From positions 1 through 64,000 of the forward strand of contig NZ_JACHIB010000020.1 of the NCBI RefSeq assembly GCF_014203015.1: DNA of 64,000 nt. The letters run 5' to 3'. Position numbers and translations under genes: made by a program. Of the stretch, positions 51,085-60,943 are shown one piece after another. Every line of letters begins with the position of its first letter. Within the stretch, counting starts at the first letter, position 1. The notes under the pieces are model-generated. The model did not search any database and was not told where the DNA came from. It was given only the letters and a program-made list of their open reading frames with translations. Source of the stretch: Castellaniella defragrans (GTDB lineage Bacteria; Pseudomonadota; Gammaproteobacteria; Burkholderiales; Burkholderiaceae_B).

Positions 51085-51534
51085 GTGCTATTGCAAAAAG
51101 ACCTGAATCCCGCGCTCAACACCGTCACCGCCTACGGCGACGGCTTCCTGGAAATCAATCGGGTCCGCTACGACGGCGCCATCTGCTTCGCCCCCGAAGG
51201 GCCGGTGCGCGGCCTCGCCCTGCGCGGCGTCGCCGACATCGATGCCGCCTTCCTGCAGGACCTGGTCGGCCTGAAGCCGGCCGCGCGCGATCCGCTCGCC
51301 TTCCTCGACGACGCGGCGCCCGCCGCCGAGCTGCCCCCGGGCGCGCCCGAGGTCCTGCTGATCGGCACCGGCCCGCGCCAGATCTTCCTGCGTCCCGAAG
51401 TGCTGCGGCCGCTGCTGGCGCTGGGAATCGGCATCGAAACCATGACCACCCAGGCCGCCGCCCGGACCTACAACATCCTCATGTCCGAGGAACGGCGCGT
51501 GCTGGCCCTGCTGCTACCCGGAGACCCCTCATGA
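51085..51534 (+). CDS. Mth938-like (DUF498) protein
   Basis: A 149-residue protein of the Mth938/DUF498 family, whose mitochondrial relative NDUFAF3 helps complex I assembly. YGDGFLEINRVRYDGAICF near the start and PEVLLIGTGPRQIFLRPEV in the middle are the family core; ALGIGIETMTTQAAARTYNILMSEERRV is the conserved end. In betaproteobacteria it is often near membrane-protein or redox genes; function in bacteria is not known. GTG start at 51085; the stop overlaps bcp in ATGA. Confidence 0.88.
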   Translation: MLLQKDLNPALNTVTAYGDGFLEINRVRYDGAICFAPEGPVRGLALRGVADIDAAFLQDLVGLKPAARDPLAFLDDAAPAAELPPGAPEVLLIGTGPRQIFLRPEVLRPLLALGIGIETMTTQAAARTYNILMSEERRVLALLLPGDPS

Positions 51535-52001
51535 CCCCCATCGCCATCGGCCGCCCGCTGCCGCCGCTCACCGCCGAAACCACCCAGGGATCCTTCGACT
51601 CCGCCGCCCTGCACGGCAAGCCCTTCGTGCTGTACTTCTATCCCAAGGACAACACCCCCGGCTGCACCACCGAGGCGCAGGATTTCCGCGACCGCCACGC
51701 GCAGTTCCTGGCGCTGGACTGCCAGATCTTCGGCATTTCCCGCGACACCCTGAAATCCCATCAGGGCTTCGCCGACAAGCAGTGCCTGCCCTTCCCCCTG
51801 ATCGCCGATTCCGACGAGGCCCTGTGCGCCCTGTTCGGCGTGATGAAGCAGAAGAACATGTACGGCAAGCAGGTGCGCGGCATCGAGCGCAGCACCTTCC
51901 TGGTCGACCGCCAGGGCGTCCTGGTCCAGGAATGGCGCGGCGTGCGCGTTCCCGGCCATGCGGACGAAGTCCTGCAGGCCGCGCAAAACCTGGCCGCCTA
52001 G
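51531..52001 (+). CDS. bcp: Thiol peroxidase Bcp (peroxiredoxin)
   Basis: A 156-residue peroxiredoxin of the BCP/PrxQ group that reduces organic and lipid hydroperoxides with thioredoxin. The peroxidatic Cys is in YPKDNTPGCTTEAQDFRD, in the P-x3-T/S-x2-C arrangement; a Cys five residues later, typical for resolving in some BCPs, is absent (Thr-Thr-Glu follows), so the resolving Cys may be elsewhere, for example in KQCLPFPL. The ATG overlaps the previous stop. Family length 150-160 aa. Confidence 0.94.
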   Translation: MTPIAIGRPLPPLTAETTQGSFDSAALHGKPFVLYFYPKDNTPGCTTEAQDFRDRHAQFLALDCQIFGISRDTLKSHQGFADKQCLPFPLIADSDEALCALFGVMKQKNMYGKQVRGIERSTFLVDRQGVLVQEWRGVRVPGHADEVLQAAQNLAA

Positions 52002-52021
52002 GGCCTGTCACAGGAGCCTAC

Positions 52022-53884
52022 ATGCCCCTTCCGAAACCGCCGGCCCGCCCGGGCGACATCATCGAAACCGCCGTCCGCGCCGCCCCGCGCGAGACGGCCC
52101 CGGCCCCGGCCGTGCCCGGCCCCGCCCTGGACACCTCCCGCTCCGCGTCCCGCGGACGGGGGTCGAAAGCCCGCCCGCTCGCCGCCATCCTGTCCAGGCC
52201 CGCCGGGCGCGCGGCGCCGGCCGCGCCTGCGCCCGCTCCCAAGCCCGCCCAGGCCTCCACCCCCGCCCAGGCACCCGCCCGCGCACCAGCCCCCGCCGCG
52301 GCACCGGCGCCCGCCGCGGTGCCGGCCCCCGCCACGGCCGCGGTGCCGGCCGCCCCCGCCCGGACCGCCCGGGCGCCGGCCACGGACAAGCCCGCCCCCG
52401 CGAGTCCGGCGCCGGCCGGCGCGGCGCCCGCTCCGGCCCGCCCCGCCGCCGCCCGCGCACGGCCGAAACGCCTGCCCACGGCGCAGCGCAAGCTGTTCGT
52501 GCTGGACACCAACGTGCTGCTGCACGATCCCTCGTCCCTGTTCCGCTTCGCCGAGCACGACGTCTTCCTGCCCATGATCGTGCTCGAAGAACTCGACCAC
52601 CAGAAAAAGGGCATGTCGGAAGTCGCGCGCAACGCCCGCCAGGTCAGCCGCCACCTGGACCAGCTGATCGGCACCGCCGATCTGTCCAAGGGGGTTCCGC
52701 TGGATGCGCTGGGCAATGCCGACGCCCTGGGCTCGCTGTATTTCCAGACCCGCCCCACCGACACGCGCCTGCCCCTGGAACTGCCCATGGGCAAGGCCGA
52801 CAACGTGATCCTGGGCATCGTCCACGGCCTGCGCGAGGAAAACCCCAAGCGCGAGATCGTGCTGGTGTCCAAGGACATCAACATGCGCCTGAAGGCGCGG
52901 GCGCTGGGCCTGCCGGCCGAGGACTACCTGAACGACCACGTCCTGGACGACTCCGACCTGCTCTACGACGGCGTCATGCCGCTGCCGGAAAACTTCTGGA
53001 ACAAGCACGGCAAGGACATCGAATCCTGGCAGCAGAACGGCCTGACCTGGTATCGCGTGCGCGGACCGCTGTGCGGCCAGTTCATCGTCAACGAATTCGT
53101 CTACTACGAAGGCGAGATGCCGCTGTACGCCCAGGTGCGCGAAGTCACGGGGAAAAGCGCCGTGCTCTCCACCCTGCGCGATTTCAGCCACGCCAAGAAC
53201 AGCGTCTGGGGCATCACCACGCGCAACCGCGAGCAGAATTTCGCCCTCAACCTGCTGATGAACCCGGACATCGACTTCGTGTCGCTGCTGGGCCAGGCGG
53301 GCACCGGCAAGACCCTGCTGGCCCTGGCCAGCGGCCTGGCCCAGACCTTCGAGACCAAGCGCTACACCGAAATCATCATCACCCGCGCCACCGTGCCGGT
53401 GGGCGACGACATCGGCTTCCTGCCCGGCACCGAGGAAGAAAAGATGCTGCCCTGGATGGGCGCGCTGGAGGACAACCTGGAGGTCCTGCACCAGGGGGCG
53501 ACGGGCGCGCTCGGCGCTCCCGGCAGCGGCAACGGCCAGGACTGGACCAAGACGCCCGCCATGGACCTGATCCGCTCGCGCATCAAGGTCAAGTCCATGA
53601 ACTTCATGCGCGGGCGCACCTTCCTCAACAAGTTCCTGATCATCGACGAGGCCCAGAACCTGACGCCCAAGCAGATGAAGACCCTGGTCACCCGCGCGGG
53701 CCCCGGCACCAAGATCGTCTGCCTGGGCAACATCGCCCAGATCGACACGCCCTACCTCACCGAGGGCAGTTCGGGGCTGACCTACGTGGTGGACCGCTTC
53801 AAGGGCTGGCCGCACGCCGGCCACATCACCCTGCAGCGCGGCGAGCGCTCCCGCCTGGCGGACTATGCCAGCGACGCCCTCTGA
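52022..53884 (+). CDS. PIN-PhoH domain ATPase with long Ala/Pro-rich N-terminus
   Basis: A 620-residue protein of the PhoH2 type, in which a PIN ribonuclease domain is joined to a PhoH helicase-like ATPase. Residues about 50-150 are an Ala/Pro-rich, probably disordered linker of PA repeats. The PIN domain starts at FVLDTNVLLHDPSSLFRF (Asp as metal ligand) and includes VLVSKDINMRLKA. Walker A is GQAGTGKTLLA and Walker B FLIIDEAQNLTPKQ. PhoH2 proteins of mycobacteria unwind and cut RNA. AGGAG lies before the ATG at 52022. The stop overlaps pdxA by 20 bp. Confidence 0.92.
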   Translation: MPLPKPPARPGDIIETAVRAAPRETAPAPAVPGPALDTSRSASRGRGSKARPLAAILSRPAGRAAPAAPAPAPKPAQASTPAQAPARAPAPAAAPAPAAVPAPATAAVPAAPARTARAPATDKPAPASPAPAGAAPAPARPAAARARPKRLPTAQRKLFVLDTNVLLHDPSSLFRFAEHDVFLPMIVLEELDHQKKGMSEVARNARQVSRHLDQLIGTADLSKGVPLDALGNADALGSLYFQTRPTDTRLPLELPMGKADNVILGIVHGLREENPKREIVLVSKDINMRLKARALGLPAEDYLNDHVLDDSDLLYDGVMPLPENFWNKHGKDIESWQQNGLTWYRVRGPLCGQFIVNEFVYYEGEMPLYAQVREVTGKSAVLSTLRDFSHAKNSVWGITTRNREQNFALNLLMNPDIDFVSLLGQAGTGKTLLALASGLAQTFETKRYTEIIITRATVPVGDDIGFLPGTEEEKMLPWMGALEDNLEVLHQGATGALGAPGSGNGQDWTKTPAMDLIRSRIKVKSMNFMRGRTFLNKFLIIDEAQNLTPKQMKTLVTRAGPGTKIVCLGNIAQIDTPYLTEGSSGLTYVVDRFKGWPHAGHITLQRGERSRLADYASDAL

Positions 53885-54896
53885 TCCCGGCATCCCGGCC
53901 GCGCCCGCCGGCGCGCCCCTGGCCATCACGCTGGGGGACGCCGCGGGCGTCGGCCCGGAGCTGATCGCACACCTGTTCGCGGAAGGCCTGCCCCACCCCA
54001 CCGTGGTCTACGGCGACGTGGGCGCCCTGCGGCGCGCCTGCCGTGCACTGGGGCTGGACGGCCGCCTGGAGATCCGTCCGCTGGACGCCCCCGGCGCGGG
54101 CACGACGCAGGGCGTGATCGGCGTACTGAACCGCTGGGACGCGCTGCCGGCCGACCTGCCCTGGGGCCGCGAGGACGCCCGCGCCGGGCGCGGCGCCTAC
54201 GAATACCTGTGCCACGCCATCGACGACGCCCTGGCGGGCCGCGTGCGGGCGCTGGTGACGGCGCCGCTGCACAAGGGCGCGCTGCACGCGGCCGGCATCG
54301 ATTTCCCCGGCCACACGGAAATCCTGGCGCAGCGCAGCGGCACGGCGGACTACGCCATGATGCTGGCCAACGACGAACTGCGCGTGCTGCTGGTGACCAT
54401 CCACATCGCCCTGGCCGCGGTACCGGCGGCGCTCAGCGCCGCGGCCGAACTGCGCGCCATCCGCCTGGCGCAGCGGGCCTGCCGCCAGGCCGGCATCGCC
54501 CGGCCGCGCATCGCCGTGGCGGGCCTGAATCCGCACGCGGGCGAAGGCGGCGCCTTCGGCGACGAGGAAGCCCGCCACATCGCGCCGGCCCTCGCCGCCG
54601 CCCGCGCCGAGGGCCTGGACGCCACCGGCCCCTGGCCGGGCGATACCGTGTTCATGCGCGCCCGCCGGGGGGAATTCGACATCGTGGTCGCCCAGTACCA
54701 CGACCAGGGCCTGATCCCGGTGAAGTACCTGGGGCTGGACGAAGGGGTGAACGTGACCGTGGGCCTGCCTTTCGTGCGCACCAGCGTGGACCACGGCACG
54801 GCCTTCGACATCGCCGGGCGCGGCCTGGCCGACCCGGCTTCGCTGCGCGCGGCGGTGCGCATGGCGCTGAAAATGACCGCGGCGAATCCGGGCTGA
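53865..54896 (+). CDS. pdxA: 4-hydroxythreonine-4-phosphate dehydrogenase
   Basis: NAD-dependent enzyme of the DXP-dependent pyridoxal phosphate pathway; 343 aa. ITLGDAAGVGPELIAH is the start motif; the metal-binding His residues lie in FPGHTEIL, VTIHIALAAV and QYHDQGLIPVKYLG, and NPHAGEGGAFG is the active-site loop. It begins inside the PhoH-type gene (20-bp overlap), so translation is probably coupled. It links to dxs, also in the window, since deoxyxylulose phosphate is a co-substrate of the same pathway. Confidence 0.95.
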   Translation: MPATPSDPGIPAAPAGAPLAITLGDAAGVGPELIAHLFAEGLPHPTVVYGDVGALRRACRALGLDGRLEIRPLDAPGAGTTQGVIGVLNRWDALPADLPWGREDARAGRGAYEYLCHAIDDALAGRVRALVTAPLHKGALHAAGIDFPGHTEILAQRSGTADYAMMLANDELRVLLVTIHIALAAVPAALSAAAELRAIRLAQRACRQAGIARPRIAVAGLNPHAGEGGAFGDEEARHIAPALAAARAEGLDATGPWPGDTVFMRARRGEFDIVVAQYHDQGLIPVKYLGLDEGVNVTVGLPFVRTSVDHGTAFDIAGRGLADPASLRAAVRMALKMTAANPG

Positions 54897-54992
54897 TCCG
54901 CCCCGAATGCCGCTGTGCCGCCCATCGTGCCGGTGGCGGGACCGCCGCGGGCGGGCCGCCGGTCTCGGGGATCAGAATCCCGCCGCCGCCGA

Positions 54993-56363
54993 TCAGAACG
55001 CGGGCGCCGCCGAGAAATTCAGGAAGCGCGTGCTGGAGCCCTGGAAGGTCAGGCGCACCGTGCCGATCGGGCCGTTACGCTGCTTGCCGATGATGATCTC
55101 GGCCGTGCCCTTGTCCGGCGAATCGGGGTTGTAGACCTCGTCGCGGTAGATGAAGATGATCACGTCGGCGTCCTGCTCGATGGCGCCGGATTCGCGCAGG
55201 TCGCTCATGACGGGCCGCTTGTTGGGGCGCTGCTCCAGGCTGCGATTGAGCTGCGACAGGGCGATCACCGGGCAGTTCAGCTCCTTGGCCAGGCCCTTCA
55301 GGGACCGGCTGATCTCGGAGATTTCGGTGGCGCGGTTTTCCCCGCCCGAGCCGGACATCAGCTGGATGTAGTCGATGATGATCAGGCCCAGCTGCCCGCA
55401 CTGGCGCGCCAGCCGCCGCGCCCGCGCGCGCAGTTCCATGGAACTGAGCGCCGGGGTCTCGTCGATGTAGATCTGCGCTTCCTCGACCTTCTGCACGGCG
55501 TGGGTCAGGCGCGGCCAGTCGTCCTGGTTCAGCTTGCCGGTGCGCATGCGGTGCTGGTCCAGCATGCCGACCGAGCCGATCATGCGCATGGCCAGCTGCA
55601 CGGCGCCCATTTCCATGGAGAACACGGCCACCGGCAGGCCCTGCTCGATGGCGACGTGCTCGCCGATGTTCATGGAAAACGAGGTCTTGCCCATGGACGG
55701 CCGCCCGGCCACGATCACCAGGTCGCCGGCCTGCAGGCCCGAGGTCATGCGGTCCAGGTCGTTGAAGCCGGTGGGCACCCCGGTCACGTCGGAATCGCCT
55801 TCGCGGTGATAGAGCTCGTCGATGCGCTCGACCACCTGGGCCAGCAGCGGACGGATCTCCTGGAATCCGGCCATGCCGCGCGCACCTTCCTGGGCGATCT
55901 GGAACACGCGGGACTCGGCCTCGTCGAGGATCTGCCGGGCTTCCTTGCCCTGGGGATTGAAGGCGGCCGAGGAGATCTCGTCGGCGATCGAGACCAGCTT
56001 GCGCAGCATGGACCGCTCGCGCACGATCTCGGCGTAGCGGCGGATGTTCGCCGCCGAGGGCGTGTTGTGCGCCAGCGCGTTCAGGTACTGCAGGCCGCCG
56101 CATTCGTCGGACTTGCCGGCCGTGGCCAGGGATTCGTGGACCGTGACGACGTCGGCCGGCCGCGCCAGCGCCACCAGCCGGGCGATGTGCTGCCAGATCA
56201 GGCGGTGGTCGTAGCGGTAGAAGTCGTCCTCGGTGAGGACGTCGGCGACCCGGTCGAAGGCGGCGTTGTCCAGCAGCAGCCCGCCCAGCACCGACTGCTC
56301 GGCCTCGATGGAGTGCGGCGGCACACGCAGGTAATCCAGTTGCGCGTCGGCTTCGATTTCCAA
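54993..56363 (-). CDS. dnaB: Replicative DNA helicase DnaB
   Basis: Hexameric 5'-3' helicase of the replication fork; 456 aa. The N-terminal dimerisation domain (about 15-115) starts at PPHSIEAEQSVLGGLLLDN; the RecA-like motor has Walker A GRPSMGKTSF and LIIIDYIQLM (Walker B), with SRSLKGLAKELNCPVIALSQLNR and the Arg finger in the last third. The frame begins at a TTG (56363), preceded by AGGACAGG, and the N-terminus fits the family. It is downstream of the rpsF operon, separated from it by a terminator. Confidence 0.96.
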   Translation of the reverse strand: MEIEADAQLDYLRVPPHSIEAEQSVLGGLLLDNAAFDRVADVLTEDDFYRYDHRLIWQHIARLVALARPADVVTVHESLATAGKSDECGGLQYLNALAHNTPSAANIRRYAEIVRERSMLRKLVSIADEISSAAFNPQGKEARQILDEAESRVFQIAQEGARGMAGFQEIRPLLAQVVERIDELYHREGDSDVTGVPTGFNDLDRMTSGLQAGDLVIVAGRPSMGKTSFSMNIGEHVAIEQGLPVAVFSMEMGAVQLAMRMIGSVGMLDQHRMRTGKLNQDDWPRLTHAVQKVEEAQIYIDETPALSSMELRARARRLARQCGQLGLIIIDYIQLMSGSGGENRATEISEISRSLKGLAKELNCPVIALSQLNRSLEQRPNKRPVMSDLRESGAIEQDADVIIFIYRDEVYNPDSPDKGTAEIIIGKQRNGPIGTVRLTFQGSSTRFLNFSAAPAF

Positions 56364-56472
56364 ACCCTGTCCTCGATACGGGGGCGCGGCACGGCGCCCG
56401 ATGAAAGGCCCCCGCGCGGCGCGGGCCGGCGGCGGGCCGCCCGGATCCGCCGAAGCGCGCCGGGCGAATGAA

Positions 56473-56499
56473 AAAGGGCCGGCGCAATGCCGGCCCTTT
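56473..56499 (-). terminator. Rho-independent terminator of the rpsF-priB-rpsR-rplI operon
   Basis: AAAGGGCCGGC (56473-56483), loop GCAAT, GCCGGCCCTTT (56489-56499) is a perfect 11-bp stem. On the minus strand it is followed by a T run (complement of the A run at 56471-56475), directly downstream of the rplI stop (56557). It also separates the operon from dnaB. Confidence 0.9.
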
Positions 56500-56556
56500 C
56501 AGCGGCGCCGCGCCATTCCCATCGTGAGAAATGTAGCACGGCGGCGCGGCGGTGCC

Positions 56557-57012
56557 TCAGGCCATTTCGCCCTGCACGTTGATCGTGATGTCGGCCACCA
56601 CGTCGGCGTGCAGCGCAACCTGCAGCGGGAACTCGCCCACGGCCTTGATGGCGCCGTCGGGCATGCGGACCTGGGCCTTGTGCACGTCGGTGAAGCCGGC
56701 GGCCTGCAGCGCGGCGGCCACGTCCATGTTGGTGACCGAGCCGAACAGGCGGCCGTCGACGCCGGCCTTCTGGCTGATGGTCAGCACGTAGCCGGACAGC
56801 TTCTCGCCCACGGCCTGGGCCGCGGCCAGCTTTTCGGCCTGGTGCTTTTCGAGTTCGGCGCGGCGGGCCTCGAATTCCTTCAGGGCGGCGTCGGTCGCGC
56901 GGCGGGCGATCTTCTGGGGGATCAGGTAGTTGCGGGCGTAGCCGTCGCGCACACGAACCACGTCGCCGAGGTTGCCGAGATTGACGACTTTTTCAAGCAG
57001 GATGACTTGCAT
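56557..57012 (-). CDS. rplI: 50S ribosomal protein L9
   Basis: A 151-residue large-subunit protein with two globular RNA-binding domains joined by a long helix (about residues 40-75, rich in Lys/Glu/Ala). [30 protein letters not shown] is the near-invariant N-terminus. Last gene of the rpsF-priB-rpsR-rplI operon, 16 bp after rpsR. A strong terminator follows. Confidence 0.98.
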   Translation of the reverse strand: MQVILLEKVVNLGNLGDVVRVRDGYARNYLIPQKIARRATDAALKEFEARRAELEKHQAEKLAAAQAVGEKLSGYVLTISQKAGVDGRLFGSVTNMDVAAALQAAGFTDVHKAQVRMPDGAIKAVGEFPLQVALHADVVADITINVQGEMA

Positions 57013-57028
57013 GACGGGAGACCTCGGA

Positions 57029-57301
57029 TCAGTTGTGGTTGTCGGTGTACGGCAACAGGGCCAGGAAGCGCGCGCGCTTGATGGCGGTGTCCAGCTGGCG
57101 CTGGTAGTGCGCCTTGGTGCCGGTCAGGCGGGCCGGGATGATCTTGCCGTTTTCCTGGATGAAATCGCGCAGGGTGTCCAGATCCTTGTAGTCGATCTCT
57201 TCGACCTTGGCGACGGTGAAGCGGCAGAACTTGCGGCGCTTGAACAGCGGATTCTGCTGCCCGAACTTGCGCTTTTCCTTGGTTTTCTTGAAGTAAGCCA
57301 T
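57029..57301 (-). CDS. rpsR: 30S ribosomal protein S18
   Basis: A 90-residue small-subunit protein that pairs with S6 on the platform. RRKFCRFTV and [13 protein letters not shown] followed by [10 protein letters not shown] are the conserved core. It follows priB by 49 bp. The S6-S18 complex commonly binds its own leader mRNA for autocontrol. Confidence 0.98.
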   Translation of the reverse strand: MAYFKKTKEKRKFGQQNPLFKRRKFCRFTVAKVEEIDYKDLDTLRDFIQENGKIIPARLTGTKAHYQRQLDTAIKRARFLALLPYTDNHN

Positions 57302-57350
57302 GATGGTTGCCTTTATCTCTCTAGGGCCGGGCCCTGCCCGGCATGTTCAT

Positions 57351-57644
57351 TCAGTGTGCCTGCGCGATCCGCTGGATGTGGAACACCAGCCGGTCCGAGC
57401 CCTGCCGGAGGGGCGCCAGGAATCCGACGGCCTGGACCAGCGCGCCGATCGGCGTCCCGGCCAGTTCCCGGGCCACGTCCCCCAGGGCCACCGCCTGCAG
57501 TTCCATGCGGACGGTGCGGGGGGATCCGGCTTCCAGGACCTCGGATTCGTGTGCCATCCGGAGCCGCAGCACCGGCGTGCCCGCCGGCGTGTGGCGCAGC
57601 GGCTCGGCCTCGGCCACGCGCGCTGCGATTTCGACCCGGTTCAC
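57351..57644 (-). CDS. priB: Primosomal replication protein N (PriB)
   Basis: A 97-residue OB-fold single-strand DNA-binding protein that helps PriA restart stalled replication. Its place between rpsF and rpsR is diagnostic, and the sequence (NRVEIAARVAEAEPLRHTPAG, RMELQAVALGDVA) follows the PriB pattern. Length fits the 95-105 aa family. Replication restart is thus co-expressed with ribosomal proteins, and dnaB is the next gene downstream. Confidence 0.94.
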   Translation of the reverse strand: MNRVEIAARVAEAEPLRHTPAGTPVLRLRMAHESEVLEAGSPRTVRMELQAVALGDVARELAGTPIGALVQAVGFLAPLRQGSDRLVFHIQRIAQAH

Positions 57645-57663
57645 GGAATGCGCGGGCTCCGGA

Positions 57664-58032
57664 TCAGGAATTCGTAGACTCGGTGGCGGTCGCCTTGCGG
57701 GCTTCCTCGCGCTCGACCGACTTCATCATGATCGACGGCTCGGTGTGGGCGTGCCTGGTCTTGACGAACAGGTGGCGCAGGATCGCGTCGTTGTAGCGGA
57801 ACGAGTGTTCGAGTTCGTCCAGGGCGGCCTGGCCGCACTCGATGTTGAAGCACACGTAGTGGGCCTTGACGAGCTTCTGGATCGGGTAGGCCAGCTGGCG
57901 GCGGCCCCAGTCCTCGACGCGGTGGATCTGGCCGCCATTGCTGGTGACCATGGCCTGGTAGCGCTCGATCATGGCGGGCACCTGCTCGCTCTGATCGGGA
58001 TGCACGATGAACACTACTTCGTAGTGGCGCAT
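57664..58032 (-). CDS. rpsF: 30S ribosomal protein S6
   Basis: A 122-residue platform protein; [25 protein letters not shown] is the conserved N-terminus and [19 protein letters not shown] the S18-contact strand. AAGGAG lies 7 bp before the ATG (58032); an upstream open frame is rejected because it would cover the leader. First gene of the operon; the C-terminal tail is acidic and short, so no ATP-dependent glutamate ligase site is obvious. Confidence 0.97.
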   Translation of the reverse strand: MRHYEVVFIVHPDQSEQVPAMIERYQAMVTSNGGQIHRVEDWGRRQLAYPIQKLVKAHYVCFNIECGQAALDELEHSFRYNDAILRHLFVKTRHAHTEPSIMMKSVEREEARKATATESTNS

Positions 58033-58167
58033 GTAAGACTCCTTGTGGATATCTGTGGTGTGGACAGACAGCCCGCCGGCACGATGCGAAATCCCGTCCT
58101 GGGAATCACGGACACGCCAAAAATCGGCATGCCACAAGCACGGTCGAGCAAGTAACCCGGCATTCTA
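58033..58167 (-). promoter_or_regulatory. Promoter and leader of the rpsF operon
   Basis: On the minus strand TGCTAGAAT gives an extended -10 (TAGAAT at 58162-58167). The following leader of about 125 nt has several GC-rich pairing segments with CCG triplets. S6-S18 autoregulatory leaders are known for this operon in many bacteria; I cannot fold the RNA here, so the regulatory role is inference. Confidence 0.5.
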
Positions 58168-58246
58168 GCACATCGGCCGGGGTGAGGGAGTGGACGGCGC
58201 GCATCGTCCCTCCGAGGGGTGACGCGCCGGCGTTCCGGCGCCGGCG

Positions 58247-59059
58247 CTAGGCGCTGCGCACCACCGCGTAGGCGGAATGGTTGTGGATGGACTCGAAGTT
58301 TTCCGCCGTGACCTGGTAGGACGCCACGCCGGGCAGGCGCTGCAGCATCACGGCCACGTCGCGCACCAGGTCCTCGACGAATTTCGGGTTCTCGTAGGCG
58401 CGCTCGGTGACGAACTTTTCGTCGGCGCGCTTGAGCAGCCCCCAAAGCTCGGACGAGGCCTGCGATTCCACGCCGCGGATCAGCGCGTCCAGGTCCACGG
58501 CATCGACCGCGTCGTATTCCAGGTCCACGCAGACGTGCGAGCGCTGGTTGTGGGCGCCGTAGTCCGAGATCGCCTTCGAGCACGGGCACAGGCTGGTCAC
58601 CGGCACCTGGACGGACAGGGAAAAGCGCGGCGCCTCGCCGCGGCGCACGCCGACGCGCCAGCGTACCTGGTAGTCCATCAGGCTGCGCACGCCCGACACC
58701 GGCGCGGGCTTCTCGATGAAATAGGGAAAGCCGGCCGCGACGTCGCCCGCGTCGGCGTGCAGCAGGTCGAGCATGGACCGCGCCAGGGCGCACAGGGCCG
58801 CGGGCGTCATGGGCTCGCCGCGGTGCGCTTCCAGCAGGGCGATGAAGCGCGACATGTGCGTGCCTTTTTCGTCGGCCGGCAGGGCCACGGTCATTTCCCA
58901 GTCGGCGACGGTCGCCTGGGGCCGGCCGGCGCCGGACGCGACCACCAGGGGGTGGCGCACGCCGCGCACGCCCACCCGTTCGATGGCGATGCGGCGGGTG
59001 TCGGGTCCGCTTTGCACGTCCGGCATCGACATCGCCACCGGATCCAGCAGGGTGTTCAT
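58247..59059 (-). CDS. folE2: GTP cyclohydrolase I type 2 (FolE2)
   Basis: Metal-promiscuous enzyme making dihydroneopterin triphosphate for folate, also used when zinc is scarce; 270 aa. The active-site Cys lies in [20 protein letters not shown] and the Glu in [22 protein letters not shown] is the conserved end. It overlaps the dxs stop by 4 bp and is last of the xseB-ispA-dxs-folE2 run. No zinc-regulator box is visible, so it may be constitutive here. Confidence 0.95.
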   Translation of the reverse strand: MNTLLDPVAMSMPDVQSGPDTRRIAIERVGVRGVRHPLVVASGAGRPQATVADWEMTVALPADEKGTHMSRFIALLEAHRGEPMTPAALCALARSMLDLLHADAGDVAAGFPYFIEKPAPVSGVRSLMDYQVRWRVGVRRGEAPRFSLSVQVPVTSLCPCSKAISDYGAHNQRSHVCVDLEYDAVDAVDLDALIRGVESQASSELWGLLKRADEKFVTERAYENPKFVEDLVRDVAVMLQRLPGVASYQVTAENFESIHNHSAYAVVRSA

Positions 59060-60915
59060 GAAGCATTCCTTTTCAAGCGCTGGCGTATCGACGCCTCGAT
59101 TCCACCGGCATCCAGGCCGAGCCCGGCGAGGATGGCCTTCTGGTCCCCGTGATCGATGAATTCGTCCGGCAGGCCCAGCTGCAGGATCGGGCGGACGATC
59201 GCCTCCCGGTTCAGCCATTCGGCCACGGCGCTGCCGGCGCCGCCCATGACGGCGCCCTCCTCGACCGTGACGAACAGGCCGTGGGTGTCGGCCAGCCGCC
59301 GCAGCAGGGCCTCGTCCAGCGGCTTGACGAAGCGCATGTCCACCAGCGTGGCGTCCAGCGCCTCGGCCGCCCGCGCGGCTTCTGGCAGCAGCGTGCCGAA
59401 CACCAGCAGCGCCACGTCCCGGCCCTCGCGCCGCACCACGGCGCGGCCGAGTTCGACCGGCTCCAGGCTGTCGCCGGGATCGGCGCCGCAGCCCGCGCCG
59501 CGCGGGTAGCGCACCGAGGCCGGGCCGGGATGGAGGAAACAGGTGTTGAGCAGCAGCCGGGCCTCGCGTTCGTCCGAGGGCGTGGCGATCACCAGGTTCG
59601 GGACGCAGCGCAGGTAGGCGATGTCGTAGTTGCCGGCGTGGGTCGCCCCGTCGGCGCCGACGATGCCGGCCCGGTCCAGGGCGAAGGTCACGTCCAGGTT
59701 CTGCAGCGCCACGTCGTGGATCAGCTGGTCGTAGCCGCGCTGCAGGAAGGTGGAGTAGATGGCCACCACGGGCTTGCAGCCCTCGCAGGCCAGGCCGGCG
59801 GCGAAGGTCACGGCGTGCTGCTCGGCGATGCCGACGTCGAAGTAGCGCCGCGGGAACCGGCGCTCGAACTCGACCAGGCCGCTGCCTTCGCGCATGGCGG
59901 GCGTGATGCCCATCAGGCGCGCGTCGGCGGCGGCCATGTCGCACAGCCAGGCGCCGAAGACCTGGGTGAAGGTGCGGCGCGCGGGTGTGGCGGGCTTCTG
60001 GATGCCGACCGAGGGATCGAACTTGCCCGGGCCGTGGTAGAGCACCGGATCGGCCTCGGCCAGCTTGTAGCCCCGGCCCTTGCGCGTCACGACGTGCAGG
60101 AACTGCAGGCCGCCGAGCCGGCGCAGGTTTTCCAGGGTGGGGATGAGCACGTCCAGGTCGTGGCCGTCGATCGGGCCCATGTAGTTGAAGCCCAGTTCCT
60201 CGAACAGGGTGGCCGGCGACAGCATGCCCTTGGCGTGGCCTTCGAGCTTGCGCGCCAGCGCCAGCACGGGCGGCACGTGCTGCAACATGGCCCGCCCCAT
60301 GTTCTTGGCGCGGGCGTAGAACTGGCCCGACAGCAGGCGGGCGAAGTAGTAGTTCAGCGCGCCCACCGGCGGCGAGATCGACATGTCGTTGTCGTTCAGC
60401 ACGACCAGCAGATTCACGTCGGGGGTGACGCCGGCGTTGTTCAGGGCCTCGAAGGCCATGCCGGCCGTCATCGCCCCGTCGCCGATCACGGCGACGTGCT
60501 GGCGATCGATGCCGGCGTTGCGCGAGGCCACGGCCATGCCCAGCGCGGCGGAGATCGAGGTCGAGGAATGCGCCGTGCCGAAGGCGTCGTACGGCGATTC
60601 GGCGCGCCTGGGGAAGCCCGAGATCCCGCCGCGCTGGCGCAGGCCGGCCATGGCCTCGCGGCGCCCGGTGAGGATCTTGTGCGGATAGGACTGGTGGCCC
60701 ACGTCCCAGACCAGCCGGTCGTGGGGCGTGTCGAACGCGTAGTGCAGCGCCAGGGTGAGCTCGACCGTGCCCAGGTTCGAGGACAGGTGGCCGCCGGTGC
60801 GCGACACGGAGTCCAGCACGAACGCGCGCAGTTCGACGGCCAGGTCCTTGAGCTCCCGGCGGTCCAGCCGGCGCAGGTCCGCCGGCGACTGAATGCCTTC
60901 CAATAGTCTAGTCAT
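59056..60915 (-). CDS. dxs: 1-deoxy-D-xylulose-5-phosphate synthase
   Basis: TPP enzyme starting the MEP isoprenoid pathway from pyruvate and glyceraldehyde-3-phosphate; 619 aa. The TPP motif is [18 protein letters not shown], catalytic His residues lie in [12 protein letters not shown] and GTAHSS, and the transketolase-C part has [16 protein letters not shown] prefer the ATG at 60915 ([11 protein letters not shown]) over an in-frame GTG at 60942, since homologues start there. It follows ispA by 28 bp, giving first and later steps of isoprenoid synthesis in one operon that can feed HpnCDE. Confidence 0.96.
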   Translation of the reverse strand: MTRLLEGIQSPADLRRLDRRELKDLAVELRAFVLDSVSRTGGHLSSNLGTVELTLALHYAFDTPHDRLVWDVGHQSYPHKILTGRREAMAGLRQRGGISGFPRRAESPYDAFGTAHSSTSISAALGMAVASRNAGIDRQHVAVIGDGAMTAGMAFEALNNAGVTPDVNLLVVLNDNDMSISPPVGALNYYFARLLSGQFYARAKNMGRAMLQHVPPVLALARKLEGHAKGMLSPATLFEELGFNYMGPIDGHDLDVLIPTLENLRRLGGLQFLHVVTRKGRGYKLAEADPVLYHGPGKFDPSVGIQKPATPARRTFTQVFGAWLCDMAAADARLMGITPAMREGSGLVEFERRFPRRYFDVGIAEQHAVTFAAGLACEGCKPVVAIYSTFLQRGYDQLIHDVALQNLDVTFALDRAGIVGADGATHAGNYDIAYLRCVPNLVIATPSDEREARLLLNTCFLHPGPASVRYPRGAGCGADPGDSLEPVELGRAVVRREGRDVALLVFGTLLPEAARAAEALDATLVDMRFVKPLDEALLRRLADTHGLFVTVEEGAVMGGAGSAVAEWLNREAIVRPILQLGLPDEFIDHGDQKAILAGLGLDAGGIEASIRQRLKRNAS

Positions 60916-60943
60916 GATGCCTTGGATGCAGGGTCTGTCCACG

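Noticed and set aside
54897-54992. Bidirectional terminator between pdxA and dnaB
   Set aside because: The gap has GC-rich pairing segments but no clear single stem and no T-tract on either strand.
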